From the NCBI RefSeq assembly GCF_048544455.1, contig NC_133526.1, positions 2,248,001 through 2,312,000 on the forward strand: DNA of 64,000 nt, written 5' to 3'. Shown piece by piece: positions 47,036-57,100 of the stretch (positions are counted from its first letter, which is position 1; the number at the start of each line of letters is the position of its first letter). A model generated the notes under the pieces. That model saw nothing but the letters and a program-made list of their open reading frames with translations. It did no database searches and was not told where the DNA came from. This DNA is from Silene latifolia (lineage: Eukaryota; Streptophyta; Magnoliopsida; Caryophyllales; Caryophyllaceae). Both the position numbers and the translations under genes were made by a program.

Positions 47036-48344
47036 CACTAACAATGGATTTGGATTTTTAGTATAGAATTAGTCTTAATTGGTTGCGTAATTTGATCAAT
47101 TTAGAGTTGTACTGATAATTATTGTGTAAATTTAGTTTTAACTATTCAAGTGCTTTTATTGAATTAGAAATACTAATTTAGTCAATTTGGAATGGAATTT
47201 GCATCAAGCCTCTTTGTAGACGAGACGAGATTTCTATCTTGGCGTTCGACGGTGGTTCACGAGACAAAATACCATAACTAATTTGGAGCTGGAGTTTGCA
47301 TTTGGCCTCTTTGTAGACGAGACGCAATTTTAATCAGTTATTTTATAACTTGACGTTCAACGGTGGTTCACGAGACAGAATACTACAATTAGGCCCGTGC
47401 ATCGCACGGGCTTTAAATCTAGTATCTATCTATCTATCTATCTATATTAATAAAGGAAGCTTTTTTCGAGCGATTACAGAGAGTCCAAGTTTTACGAATC
47501 ACCTCATAATAAAATATTAAGAATTAAGAATTACTATCTCCACGTACATCAACATCTAACCAATAGTAGGAAACATGATCAGGTAAAACAGAAGAAAGAG
47601 AGTTCAAATATACTTCTAAGTTCTAATAACTTTGTTTTGTGCATATGAAATCATATATATACAGCCATATACACAATACACGTACAAAACAAATCAATGT
47701 TTTTCCCTTCTTATATGTCTTATGTTTTACTTTTCTTATTTGTTTTTAATTTTAATTTGGTATTACTTTTCCGATTTGTTCTTTTATAGAAATTGTGTAG
47801 CATTACATTGATAACAACTACATTGTGCGTGATTGTTGTGCTCCAACAAGTTGTGTTTTAGCTACTATATCATCTGTACTAATAATGTTTGGGTTCAAAT
47901 TTCAGGTACAAACATAATTAAGCATATAATGTAATTGTTGAATTCGAGACATATTGCAAAAAATATGTGCCGTATTCTTAAAGGTATGGTTACTATTGTA
48001 CCGAGTATTATTCATTTGATTTTGATATACACAATTCTCTTTACTAGAGCACTCTTACATCTATATAGCCAAATATCTCGGCCATGTACCATGACTTTAA
48101 TTGGTAAACTATCTTGCTCTCTATATTAGTGGCTATGAATATCATCTTATTGTCATTGATGTTACTTATCTTTGTATATAATTAGTTTGCTTTGTTTAAC
48201 AAGATCGAAAGTTGCACGTTCGATTAGTATTTCGATTAGTATTTTAACAAAGAGATCATGCAAACGTATTTTTACAAAATGAATATAAGTTATTTCAGTT
48301 AATTTATATTGTAATTATATGGTCCTTATCTATTTTAACATTAT

Positions 48345-48545
48345 ATTGTAATGAGGGGCAATTTCATCATAAATTTAGGCTTTAAAACAGAAAATTTGAA
48401 TTTTGACGGAATATGTCACCGGAACGTCAAAATGGGTGCAATTTTTGACCTGAGAAAATTTGAGGGGAGTAAATTATTAAAAAGTTTATAAAATGGAGTA
48501 ATTTTAGAAAAGTGGTATATAAAAGGGTGTAATTATTAAATTACT
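48345..48545. repeat. Single arm of the 5.5-kb foldback family
   Basis: 'gaggggagtaaattattaaa', 'aaatggagtaatttt' and 'aaaagggtgtaattattaa' resemble the right arm of the element at 5464-5925. No left arm lies nearby apart from a weak trace (ggggcaatttcatcataaat). Confidence 0.4.
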
Positions 48546-48676
48546 CTGTATATAAACCATGCATGTTATATATCAAATGAAAATTCTAGAAAAGAAGACG
48601 CCTAAACTACAGTTTCGTTTCTCTCTCTGAAAATTCTTTCAATATTCATGATTATTAACACCCTCGCCTAAAACAG

Positions 48677-48867
48677 CCAGATTTCGATCCGTCGAAGATA
48701 CCGAAAAGAAAGCAGCCGAAAAACAAGCAGTGACGGTTCGGACAATGTTGTCTATGAGTATTCACTATAATACTTGCGGTAATTACATGTCAAAGGGTAC
48801 AAAGTTTAATTCTAGAAAAGAAGACGCTGTTGGAGAGGATTACCTTGGTATTCAAATTGTGAGGTTC
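48677..48867 (+). pseudogene. Captured fragment of splicing factor YJU2 (CWC16)
   Basis: Two adjacent frames give '[18 protein letters not shown]' and then '[20 protein letters not shown]' followed by '[20 protein letters not shown]'. These match, in order, the start of YJU2/CCDC94, a conserved spliceosome factor (family pattern [47 protein letters not shown]). The two parts are out of frame at about 48738-48742, and the piece stops at the 'RF' of 'IFRF', before the second pair of zinc-binding cysteines. No intron is seen. It lies in Helitron 2 and meets the FIS1 fragment 12 bp later. A dead gene fragment. Confidence 0.75.
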
Positions 48868-48879
48868 AAAAATGATGCT

Positions 48880-50258
48880 TCATTCAGTTATTACGAGCCA
48901 CAGCTGCGCTGCAGCGATTCCTCCAACTAAAAGTCCCAATGCAGTAGCTGTAATACCGATTCCGATGACGCCATCTGCATTCAGGAATTTGAATTTTAGA
49001 CAGCAACCTCTTAGCAGTTAGTATGATAAGACTGTTTTTGGAGTTTTGAAACGACATAGTTGACGACGTTTGTATATTTCTTACCTTTTGCAATGCGATC
49101 TAAGAAAAGCAACCCAGACAAAAGTTTTGTAAGATTACATGATTTTGCAGGTTAATTATAGTGTTGCACCGTTGTTAAACCAATGATATTCGATTTATGA
49201 AAGCCCTCGGAGTAGAAATCAAACGATTTACTGCATGAGAAATTGAGAACCACAGATCACGAAATATAATATAATAGGGATATGGTGAAACAACACTTTT
49301 GTATCATACATTGATCACAGAAGTCAGGAATCTACCTCCAGACATTGTTCCACAAGTAGCCTACTCCTTGCGTAATCACCGCTCCTAAAATTATATCCCA
49401 CAGCAAGCAGATAAATCTTCTCTCTTCTTCGCACAGAGCTACTTGTAGTATTCACAAGTGACGATGACGATGATGATTCTTGTTGGGTTGATACCATCAT
49501 TGGTTCACTTACAATTGTTGCTGACATCTTGTGTTTTTGTTGTTATATTTTCCTGTAAATTTGAGGAAATTCATCTCGTACGTCAAAATCGTAAGCACAA
49601 CTTATTGTGTAAGTCCGTGCACAACATTTAATATAATTTGTTGTTTTTGCAGATCAATACATTCTTCAATTCACAAGTAAGATTTTATAGATCGTAAGTA
49701 TATTCTATATTTTGAGCGATATGTTTTGGTTACATCAACATTTATATACCATTGTTACTATGCACGATATGATGTAACCGAAAGAGTTGTCAAGTGTGCT
49801 AAACTATACGAGTATTATTTTCTTTGCTTTGCTAATTCTTAGACCTAATTTTGCTATATAATTTGTATTCGATTTCTTCTTATGAACATTGATCATATTG
49901 GCAGGTATAGTTTTGGATCATTCGAGACGGGACACCTATACTATTAGCAACAACTTTGGCATTAATTTCCTTCTTTATTAGTTTGTTACTATAATCACAT
50001 GCTTCGTTCCACATTAATTTATTTTCAAAGTTCTTTGTAAAACATCTAATATATCTTTCAGGTAATACATTCACCATTTACTTTCATATATATACAAAGT
50101 TATTGTATAGCTATCCCGCGCTGCACATCCTGGCTACGCTTAGAATGAACGAGGACCCATGATAGCCTTGTGAGACAGTCACCTTTTTCTTCTTCTGAAA
50201 CATCATTTGCAGCAGCTGCAGCCACCTCTTCTTCAATGCTCTGGCAAGTTGCAATGCT
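48880..50258 (-). pseudogene. Captured, decayed copy of mitochondrial fission factor FIS1
   Basis: On the minus strand, exon-like blocks appear in FIS1 order. 50258-~50113 has 'CLTRLSWVLVHSKRSQDVQR' and 'GIA'. ~49524-49336 has 'RREKIYLLAVGYNFRSGDYA' and 'RSRLLVEQCLE', closing at a GTAGAT donor. Near 49106-49092 is 'DRIAK' before GTAAGA, and 48974-48880 has '[20 protein letters not shown]'. FIS1 is a tail-anchored TPR-like protein that recruits dynamins to mitochondria and peroxisomes. Missing here are the N-terminus, the segment normally reading DWRQALVLKK, and a usable join after the first block, which runs into a stop. Near 48908 two extra bases replace the usual basic tail (AARNN type) by QLWLVITE. 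One extra residue (N) sits in 'GYNFRSG'. Introns are kept, so the copy was taken as genomic DNA and not as cDNA. Confidence 0.78.
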
Positions 50259-50641
50259 CTGCGGAAATAACAATGAAAAATAATCCAAGAAACTCCGACT
50301 ACACTTTTCTGATATAAGGTTTACACCAGGATGAGGAATTAGTTGAGAAAAAGGGATGCGGAAGAGACGTTGAATAATACTGTATTTTATTATGAATACT
50401 TTTATTTTTAAGACCTGCTGGTTATTTTATTTCCTCTTTTTAAAATTAAATATTTTTGATGTCTATAAAGTGATTACTTGATACAAGGGTGATTTACGAT
50501 TTCTGCATAGTAATCCTTTTTCGTTCCCTTCTTCAAAAAGTAACTCTTCGACTCTTTCTCTTTCTTCAAAAGGGTCCGACACGCAAAGTGCGCCACCGGA
50601 CTTTGGCCCATTATTTTTAAAACTTTGTGATGAATACACTA

Positions 50642-50955
50642 AGGGGGTGTTTGGTTGGAGCTTTTGGAATGGATTGGAATGGATTCAAGCCATTCCAATG
50701 TTTGGTTGAAGCATTTTGGAATGGAGTTAGATATCTGATGGATTCTAACTCCATTTCAACCCCTTGGAATCTCATACCCATCTATCTCCCCAAGTTTCCA
50801 ACTCCATTCCAAATTTCCACCCAACACATTATTATTCCCATACCCGGATTGAACCAAACAACTTTAAACATGTATGGGGTTCTAACTCCATACCCCCTTG
50901 GAGTTAGAATCCATTCCATTCCATACCTAATGTTTGAACCAAATGCCCCCTTAGT
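50642..50955. mobile_element. MITE with 'aagggggtgtttggtt' ends
   Basis: Left end 'aagggggtgtttggttgg' and right end 'aaccaaatgcccccttag' are imperfect inverses; the interior is dominated by 'ggaatgg'/'ccattcc' and 'gttagaatccattcc'. About 310 bp, inside Helitron 2. Ends recall hAT or PIF/Harbinger MITEs; the target duplication is not clear. Confidence 0.7.
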
Positions 50956-51485
50956 TGCTTGGGGGAGCCGGTAAGCAATTACCCCCCGAATGGGCCATGC
51001 CTGACCTTGTTCGGCCTAAACTTGGCGAAAAGGATTGGGGATGAGGATGACGCTCTTCAGCACGTCTTTCTCAAGGATGCCTACTATGATCATATGTTAT
51101 GTGGCACTCGTAGTTGGTTATGCGACGAGGTTTTTAAGTTTTGGATCTAATCAGCTATAACCTATGTCTTTCTTTGGAAAGAGAACTCTTTTCATTTATC
51201 AGCAGCGGCATTCTCCTCTATACTCTTTATATTATATATTTTTTCTAAAAAAAAATTTCATGGAATTCTCTCCCAGTTTGTTGATAATAATATAGTTCGT
51301 ATCTTTAAATTAAAGTATGATTCATTTTTTATGGCATGTTAATAATTATAATTAAACCAAAATATACAATAATAACACTATTGTCCAATTGCTAAATCAA
51401 GACAATATAGGAAAAAAAAACGCATGAAATTCAAGGCTAAATAAAATTGGATTTAATATGTATTTTAGGTACAATGTGGACTCTA

Positions 51486-51759
51486 TCTATATATAAAGAG
51501 GATAATTATTGTTAATTCAATTATTAATTATCTGGATTAAATTAGTTTTGATGATTAGATAATTATTTAAATTAAAAATTATAAAATAAAAATTTTAATT
51601 TAAATATTTTTTTAAAATAAAGAGGTTGATAAATTAAATTTGACTCCAACAATAATTTCACATTTATGTTCATGACATCCACAATATCTTACCTTTTTAG
51701 TTAATATTGAGAGATGAACCAATATTATAACCCGTGCAACGCACGGGCACAAAATCTAG
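51486..51759 (+). mobile_element. Possible small Helitron sharing the 51759 end
   Basis: A^TCTATATATAAAGAGGATA at 51486 is a good Helitron 5' end, 274 bp from the 3' end at 51759. Either this is a short element inserted in Helitron 2, which then lost its own 3' end, or the 5' likeness is chance. Confidence 0.4.
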
Positions 51760-51761
51760 TA

Positions 51762-52900
51762 TCTACTAAAAAGTAGGAAACATTTTCATTTTGCGCTAAC
51801 AGATGGGAGGATAAAATTGTAAGTTGCAAAGATTTCATATTCCCCGTCAAGCTACCAAATTACTTTTACGATGCTCTATTCTGCAAAACTGCAAAAGTAT
51901 GTCCATTTTCTACTTCGAAACGTTAAGAAATTTATGATTCAATTTACAAAGAGACTATGAAATGTGAAACTTGTGAATTATTGATATGGTTTAATGAAGT
52001 CGGAAATGAAGATCCAACAATGCGAAACAAATATGAGATTTTAGGAACCCTAATACTTACTCTGGATCTTAAAATTATGACTCGTTGTATTTTGCACGGG
52101 TTCAAAATAAACATGACAATTCCCACTAAACTAAAAGAATAAGAGTTGCTCACAATTTTTCCCGCTCAATTGATTGATAAATATGATAGGCCCACATTAA
52201 AATTATGACTTTTTAATTTATTGACTAAAAATTTCATCGACGGAATAAAATATTTCAATCAAATCAAATGCCAAATAAAAATAGGATTAACACTGCTATT
52301 ATTCACGCTTAATATACCTGTAGTATACTAATTTGTTCTTTTTTAAGTTGGTGGTTGGAGTTGATAAAGTTTCAATTTTATTTGTTTTTTTTTCTAAAAT
52401 AAATTGTCCTTTTTTAAAAAAAAAGTTAACTAATCTTTATTAATATGGGTTGTTCTTAATAAAGGATAAGGAGTAAGAATCAATAATTATAATTTTCCTA
52501 TTAAAAATAAAAGAAAAAATAATATAGGGGTAAACAATATTTGTTGTTGTTTGTAAATCGTCCTTCTAAATGTGTCGTATACTGTTTATATATGTTTTCG
52601 TTATAAGGTCAATATGTGGTTTATAATAACAGGGTACTGACCCTATATTAGATTATGTTATTCCATAATAGCCAGCTATCATTATTTTTAATAATAAAAA
52701 TAAATTCACACAAAAATAATTTAATCTAAAAGTCCTTTGAATATTAAACCTTTTTTTTTAGAATTTTATTAATATTATAATCAGTACATTACAACATACT
52801 ATTATAACTATAACTCATTTATGTAAAAATTTTTAATTTTTACAAGCTCAATAAATTTAAACCTCACAAATGTCGTGCTTTAGCACGGGATCTCAACTAG
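51762..52900 (+). mobile_element. Helitron 4 (1.1 kb)
   Basis: 5' A^TCTACTAAAAAGTAGGAAAC begins two bases after the previous 3' end. The 3' end has a CGTGCT-TT-AGCACG hairpin (52874-52887) and CTAG at 52897-52900 before T. No coding region. Confidence 0.6.
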
Positions 52901-54111
52901 TAAGTTATCAATAACCTACATAAAATGATCAATAACTAAATTTAACAGAGTAAAACATATGTATAAATTTTCTTATTCTGATACACATATTTAAAAGACA
53001 TAATAGAAAACCTAGTCAACTCTTAATTTTGATTTAAATATTCAAAATTTCCGAGCCAAAGTTAATTGAATTTTGAGTATTCGAATACCTTGTTTAATCT
53101 TTTTACATTGAAGTACCAATTAATTTTCAATATTAGTACATAGCCTAACCTTACATCCAAAATAACTAATTGAAATTTAGCATACTCTTTGCCATTTTAG
53201 GCAAAGTTGCTTTCAAAGGCTTTTCAAATGGTCCTTTCCATGATAAAGATTTCTCAATTATCTCTTAACTTTTCCCAAGTAAAAGTCAAGCTAGCACATA
53301 GCTTCTCCCAAAGTCTACAAATGTAGTCACCACTTTATTCCCCAGACAAAGCTCAAAGTGGCTAACGGAAATGAATCCAATAAATTCCAATTAGATTCAT
53401 AAAAGTAAAATTAATTATTCAAAAATAAAACATTTAAAAATGTATTTAATTAGGATTCGATTTTTCATTTTTTATTTTCCATGTTCAAAGCAAAATCGTT
53501 TGTTTGGCAAACACGTTTTTCCATTAAAAATATCGGACAAATTTTTTTTTTCCGTAATAAAGTCATGTTTCAACCCGCGACTTTAGATCAAGAAAATGTG
53601 AACCAAAATATTGATTTTTTTTTTTCCGACAAAGTAGTCGGATCACCTGGCGATTTTGGCTCAGATGTTTTTTATAGTTCGAATCTACTAACTAAAATAA
53701 CTTGAAGTTGCTCAAATGGTTGTTCATTGTTTGTAACCAGAGTGATCTCCATATATATCTATTGACAAGCTTCGTTTACAGGCATCACTAGATGCTCATT
53801 TCCATTTTCATGGCGAAGCGGCAAACTAGGCGCTCCCCGGTAATATAACTCACCCTGAAAAGGATGGTATTATAGACTAATATACATGAGCTAGACACCG
53901 AGAGCTCACCATTTCTTTCGCATTGTAAACTATATATGCTACAAGGCTTCCATCAACCTATACAAAAAAGAACACATTACCCTTCTCAATCCAAGTTCAA
54001 AATCGGGACTTGGGGGTGGGGCGAAGGGTAAAGTTGTAAAAACCATAACGAAACGATCAAACATCGTCCGAAGAAAGTTGTGGAGGTTGAAAGGAAGTCC
54101 TTGTGTATTGG
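52901..54111. other. Intergenic DNA and 3' flank of the GATA gene
   Basis: No gene recognised between the Helitron array and the GATA stop codon. The last few hundred bases probably hold the GATA 3' UTR on the minus strand. Confidence 0.4.
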
Positions 54112-57100
54112 TCAAGCGCGAATGTTAAATGGGTAGGTAGAGCTACTACTCGCACTTGCTTGTTGAGACACATAACTGGAGGCGGGGCAAAGGAGTTCCG
54201 CCTGAGGGAATGAACCATTGGATGGAACCTCGAGAAGTAGGTCTTGGTCCGAGGCTTCATCTTCACAGTGCATGGAATCAAGCATGAGGTGCCCACCACC
54301 ACCGCCACCAGGGAATGCAAAAACGTTCTTTGGAGTTGGAATGAAGTACGGCATTTCATCTTGCAAAGGCGCCTTCTTTTTGTAGTCTACTTTCAGAATT
54401 GTTCTTTCCGGGCTCTTCATTGTGCATTTTGCCTCTGCAAAGAAACGAATGAAGTTTCGTGGGTTTAGGGGAGTATATCAGTAAAATTTTGATGCGAGTA
54501 TGTCCAGAAATCAGGCTTTACAAGACAATCTCACATGTGAGGCTCGCTCAAATCCGTTGTAACCCTAATTCAATTATAGGATTAATGAATCAGTCGTAAA
54601 TGTAATATCATCTCATATAAGTTTTTGTGGTAGTTAGCCTCCTGAACCCATGTTCGATTTTAGTGTACAGGAAATATATCACTATCACGGCCTTCACACA
54701 CTATCTTGGGCAAAAACACCTACATATCAGCCTTCAGACTAAATTAAGAAGCAAAAATGCGAGACAAGTCCAAAATGTAGCATCACCGCTTACCAAAAAG
54801 AAAGTACTCCCTATGTCCCGGTCATTTGTTGTCCTTTTCTATATTGGGTGTCTCTGTCAATTGTTGTCCTTTCTATTTTAAGAACGAACCTGATGAGCAA
54901 TTTGATCATTCACACTCAAGTTGTTCCACTTGTCATTTACTAATTGGCCCCTTCCTCTTTCCTTGGTCTTTGTGACAAAACCAAAGGACAACAATTGACC
55001 GGGACGAAGGGAGTATAAGCATTTTGATAATCAGAATCAATTTAATTTGGTAGAGAGAAAAACCCGTAGAAAAAATTGACTAACCTGCACCAATATGATT
55101 ATGTTTCCCACGGAATCTGTTTCCACTCCACAGTGTACCAGCGGAACAGGTTTTAGCTCCTGATTTACTGATCTGTTCCTCTCTACCATCTTCAGTTTGC
55201 TTCTGCTGCAACAAAGGGAAAAATAGGTCAAATTCGAGATGGTGATGAACTGATGATACACACGACCCTTTTCCTGCACCATCTGGTTTAATCTAAATTC
55301 AAGTCTGGTAGAATTAAAAGGCAGCAATGCTCTTCCTTCTTCTGAGGTTTAGGGCATCATCAGTTTCCATGGCTTGAACACGAAAACTCTAGTTAAGCTA
55401 TATCAAACTATTAACCCCTTGCCAACTGATCTAAGTGCTCATGAGTTGGCATGACGCAAATTTAAAAAGCAATAATTTAATCTAAACCTTGAGCATATTA
55501 TACTGTTCAACCCATTTGAATTTCGACGAATTGCATAAAGCAAGTCTCTTCAGGACTTTACAGTCTTCTGTTTTAACTCCTGAAAAAGAAGAATCAAGCA
55601 CTCCATCCGCAAGAAGTTGCTGAAAACAAGATAGGTTCTCTTTGATGTGAGTGCTAGCAAAAATATTTTCAAAGCTGCATGAACAAGAAAAGGGAAGATC
55701 AGACTTTGTTTTCTTTACTGAATGAAATTCGTGAAATTGAAGACGAGAAGAATCAAGACTGTAGGATAATATTTGCCATTCACCTATCAAAACCTGCAGA
55801 TGTATCTACAGAAGGTAGATACTTGAGCAAACATTGCTGTTCTTCATCTGTCAAGTAGCCTTGAAATACTTCGAAGTTAACAATTTCCTGCAGCAAACAG
55901 ATATTATACACTTGTTAGATACGGAGTACAATGCATGAATACATCCTTCAGCGCTAGCATTCTTTATCGGATAATATAATGATATGAGACGGAAAAGGGG
56001 GTCCACCGTTAAGTCAATGTAGCTAAGTGGGGACTTATGATTGCATAAAATCTGAATCTTCTCATTGTTGTATTTGTCCCTGCAACAAAAATATCCATGC
56101 ACTTCAAAACATTCCTCAATTAAATTATATGGCTACTGTTTCATCTCACATGTAAGATCGCCTTGCATAATTTTTTGTGATCAATAGTTACCTTTTAAGT
56201 TGCCCCAGCTGCGTAACTTGACCATTTAGCCTTTTTACTTCTTCCACTGGAGAAAAAGAATTATTCACACTCTTGCTGTCGTTGTGTGACATCAACGATG
56301 CAGCATTTGAGTACCTCTCATATGCTCTACAAAGCTTATTATCAACCGAAAGGGAACTTGCTTCAGATTCCTCTTCTTTTACCATGGTACTTGGGTGTCG
56401 AATGAGAACACTTCCATGCCCTATTTCAACTGATACCATAGGGGCATCACTCTCATAAAGCAAGTCTTCCTCGGAAGACCCAGAGAACTGAGAAGCTTGC
56501 TCATGATATATGGTATACAAATCTTTTGTCAGCTTTTCCACTGAAGATTGCTTGGGACGAGTCACACATGTTCTTTTCCTAGACGGGATCATTGAATCCC
56601 AGACAACGGATTGTGATGGACCTGAAAAATACCACATTTAAGACTTCTATAAAGTAAATCTAAGCATAATTATAATGTACTCCCTTCGTCCCAATCATTT
56701 GTTTACCTTTTTTACATTTAAGACTTCCAGAAAGTAAATCTAAGCATAATAATTATAAATACGGAGCAAGTCCCATCATATAATTCATTTTCATTAATTG
56801 CAAATTGAACATGTAAACTACGGAGTAATTAAGCTTTATTCTCATACAAATTGCATGATTCACGTCTATATATGCCACGGGTGGAAGAACACTTTTAAGC
56901 TAAAACAATATTACATGTAAAAAAGCGATGAACATTATATGGCGTAGTCGCCTCTCCATAGATACACTTCCTAAATTTAAATTTTGAGGTGTTAATTAAA
57001 AGGAGTGAACTTCTCACCTTGGAATCTTTTTCATTTTTTGTTATTTAGAGTTCATTGTAATTTTTGACCCCACATCTTTGCTCAAGTGCACTTAAATCAA

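Larger units (their letters stand above)
40816..47422 (+). mobile_element. Helitron 1 (non-autonomous, with nested elements)
   Basis: The 5' end A^TCTATCTATATTAATTAAGG continues 'aagcttttttcgagcga'. The 3' end has the hairpin CCCGTGC-ATC-GCACGGG (47394-47410) and then CTAG (47419-47422) before T. These are standard Helitron ends. The interior is AT-rich and holds an oppositely oriented Helitron (41629-44573), a 'gacgg' MITE, an 'aaatacaaccca' MITE and a MITE pair at 46.4-47.0 kb. No Rep/helicase is seen. It is not certain that this 5' end and this 3' end belong to one element. Confidence 0.6.
47425..51759 (+). mobile_element. Helitron 2, carrying captured YJU2 and FIS1 pieces
   Basis: The 5' end A^TCTATCTATCTATC...ATTAATAAAGGAAGC lies two bases after the 3' end of Helitron 1. 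The 3' end has the hairpin CCCGTGC-AAC-GCACGGG (51731-51747) and CTAG (51756-51759) before T. It is 4.3 kb. Inside are fragments of two host genes (48677-48867 and 48880-50258), a foldback arm and a MITE. A second 5'-like TC end at 51486 could instead pair with this 3' end. No Rep/helicase gene is seen. Confidence 0.62.

Noticed and set aside
48730-48930. 66-codon frame as a real small gene
   Set aside because: Its first part is a truncated YJU2 fragment and its last part is the antisense of the FIS1 tail, so it is a fusion by chance inside a Helitron.
48880-50258. FIS1 as a functional gene
   Set aside because: Conserved segments are missing, the first block runs into a stop with no good donor, and the C-terminal basic tail is lost.
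50959-51150. 63-codon frame in Helitron 2
   Set aside because: It has complex-looking sequence, but I cannot match it to any family; it may be another captured piece and is left uncalled.
53481-53705. 74-codon frame downstream of the GATA gene
   Set aside because: No recognisable domain and an AT-rich context; no support beyond being open.
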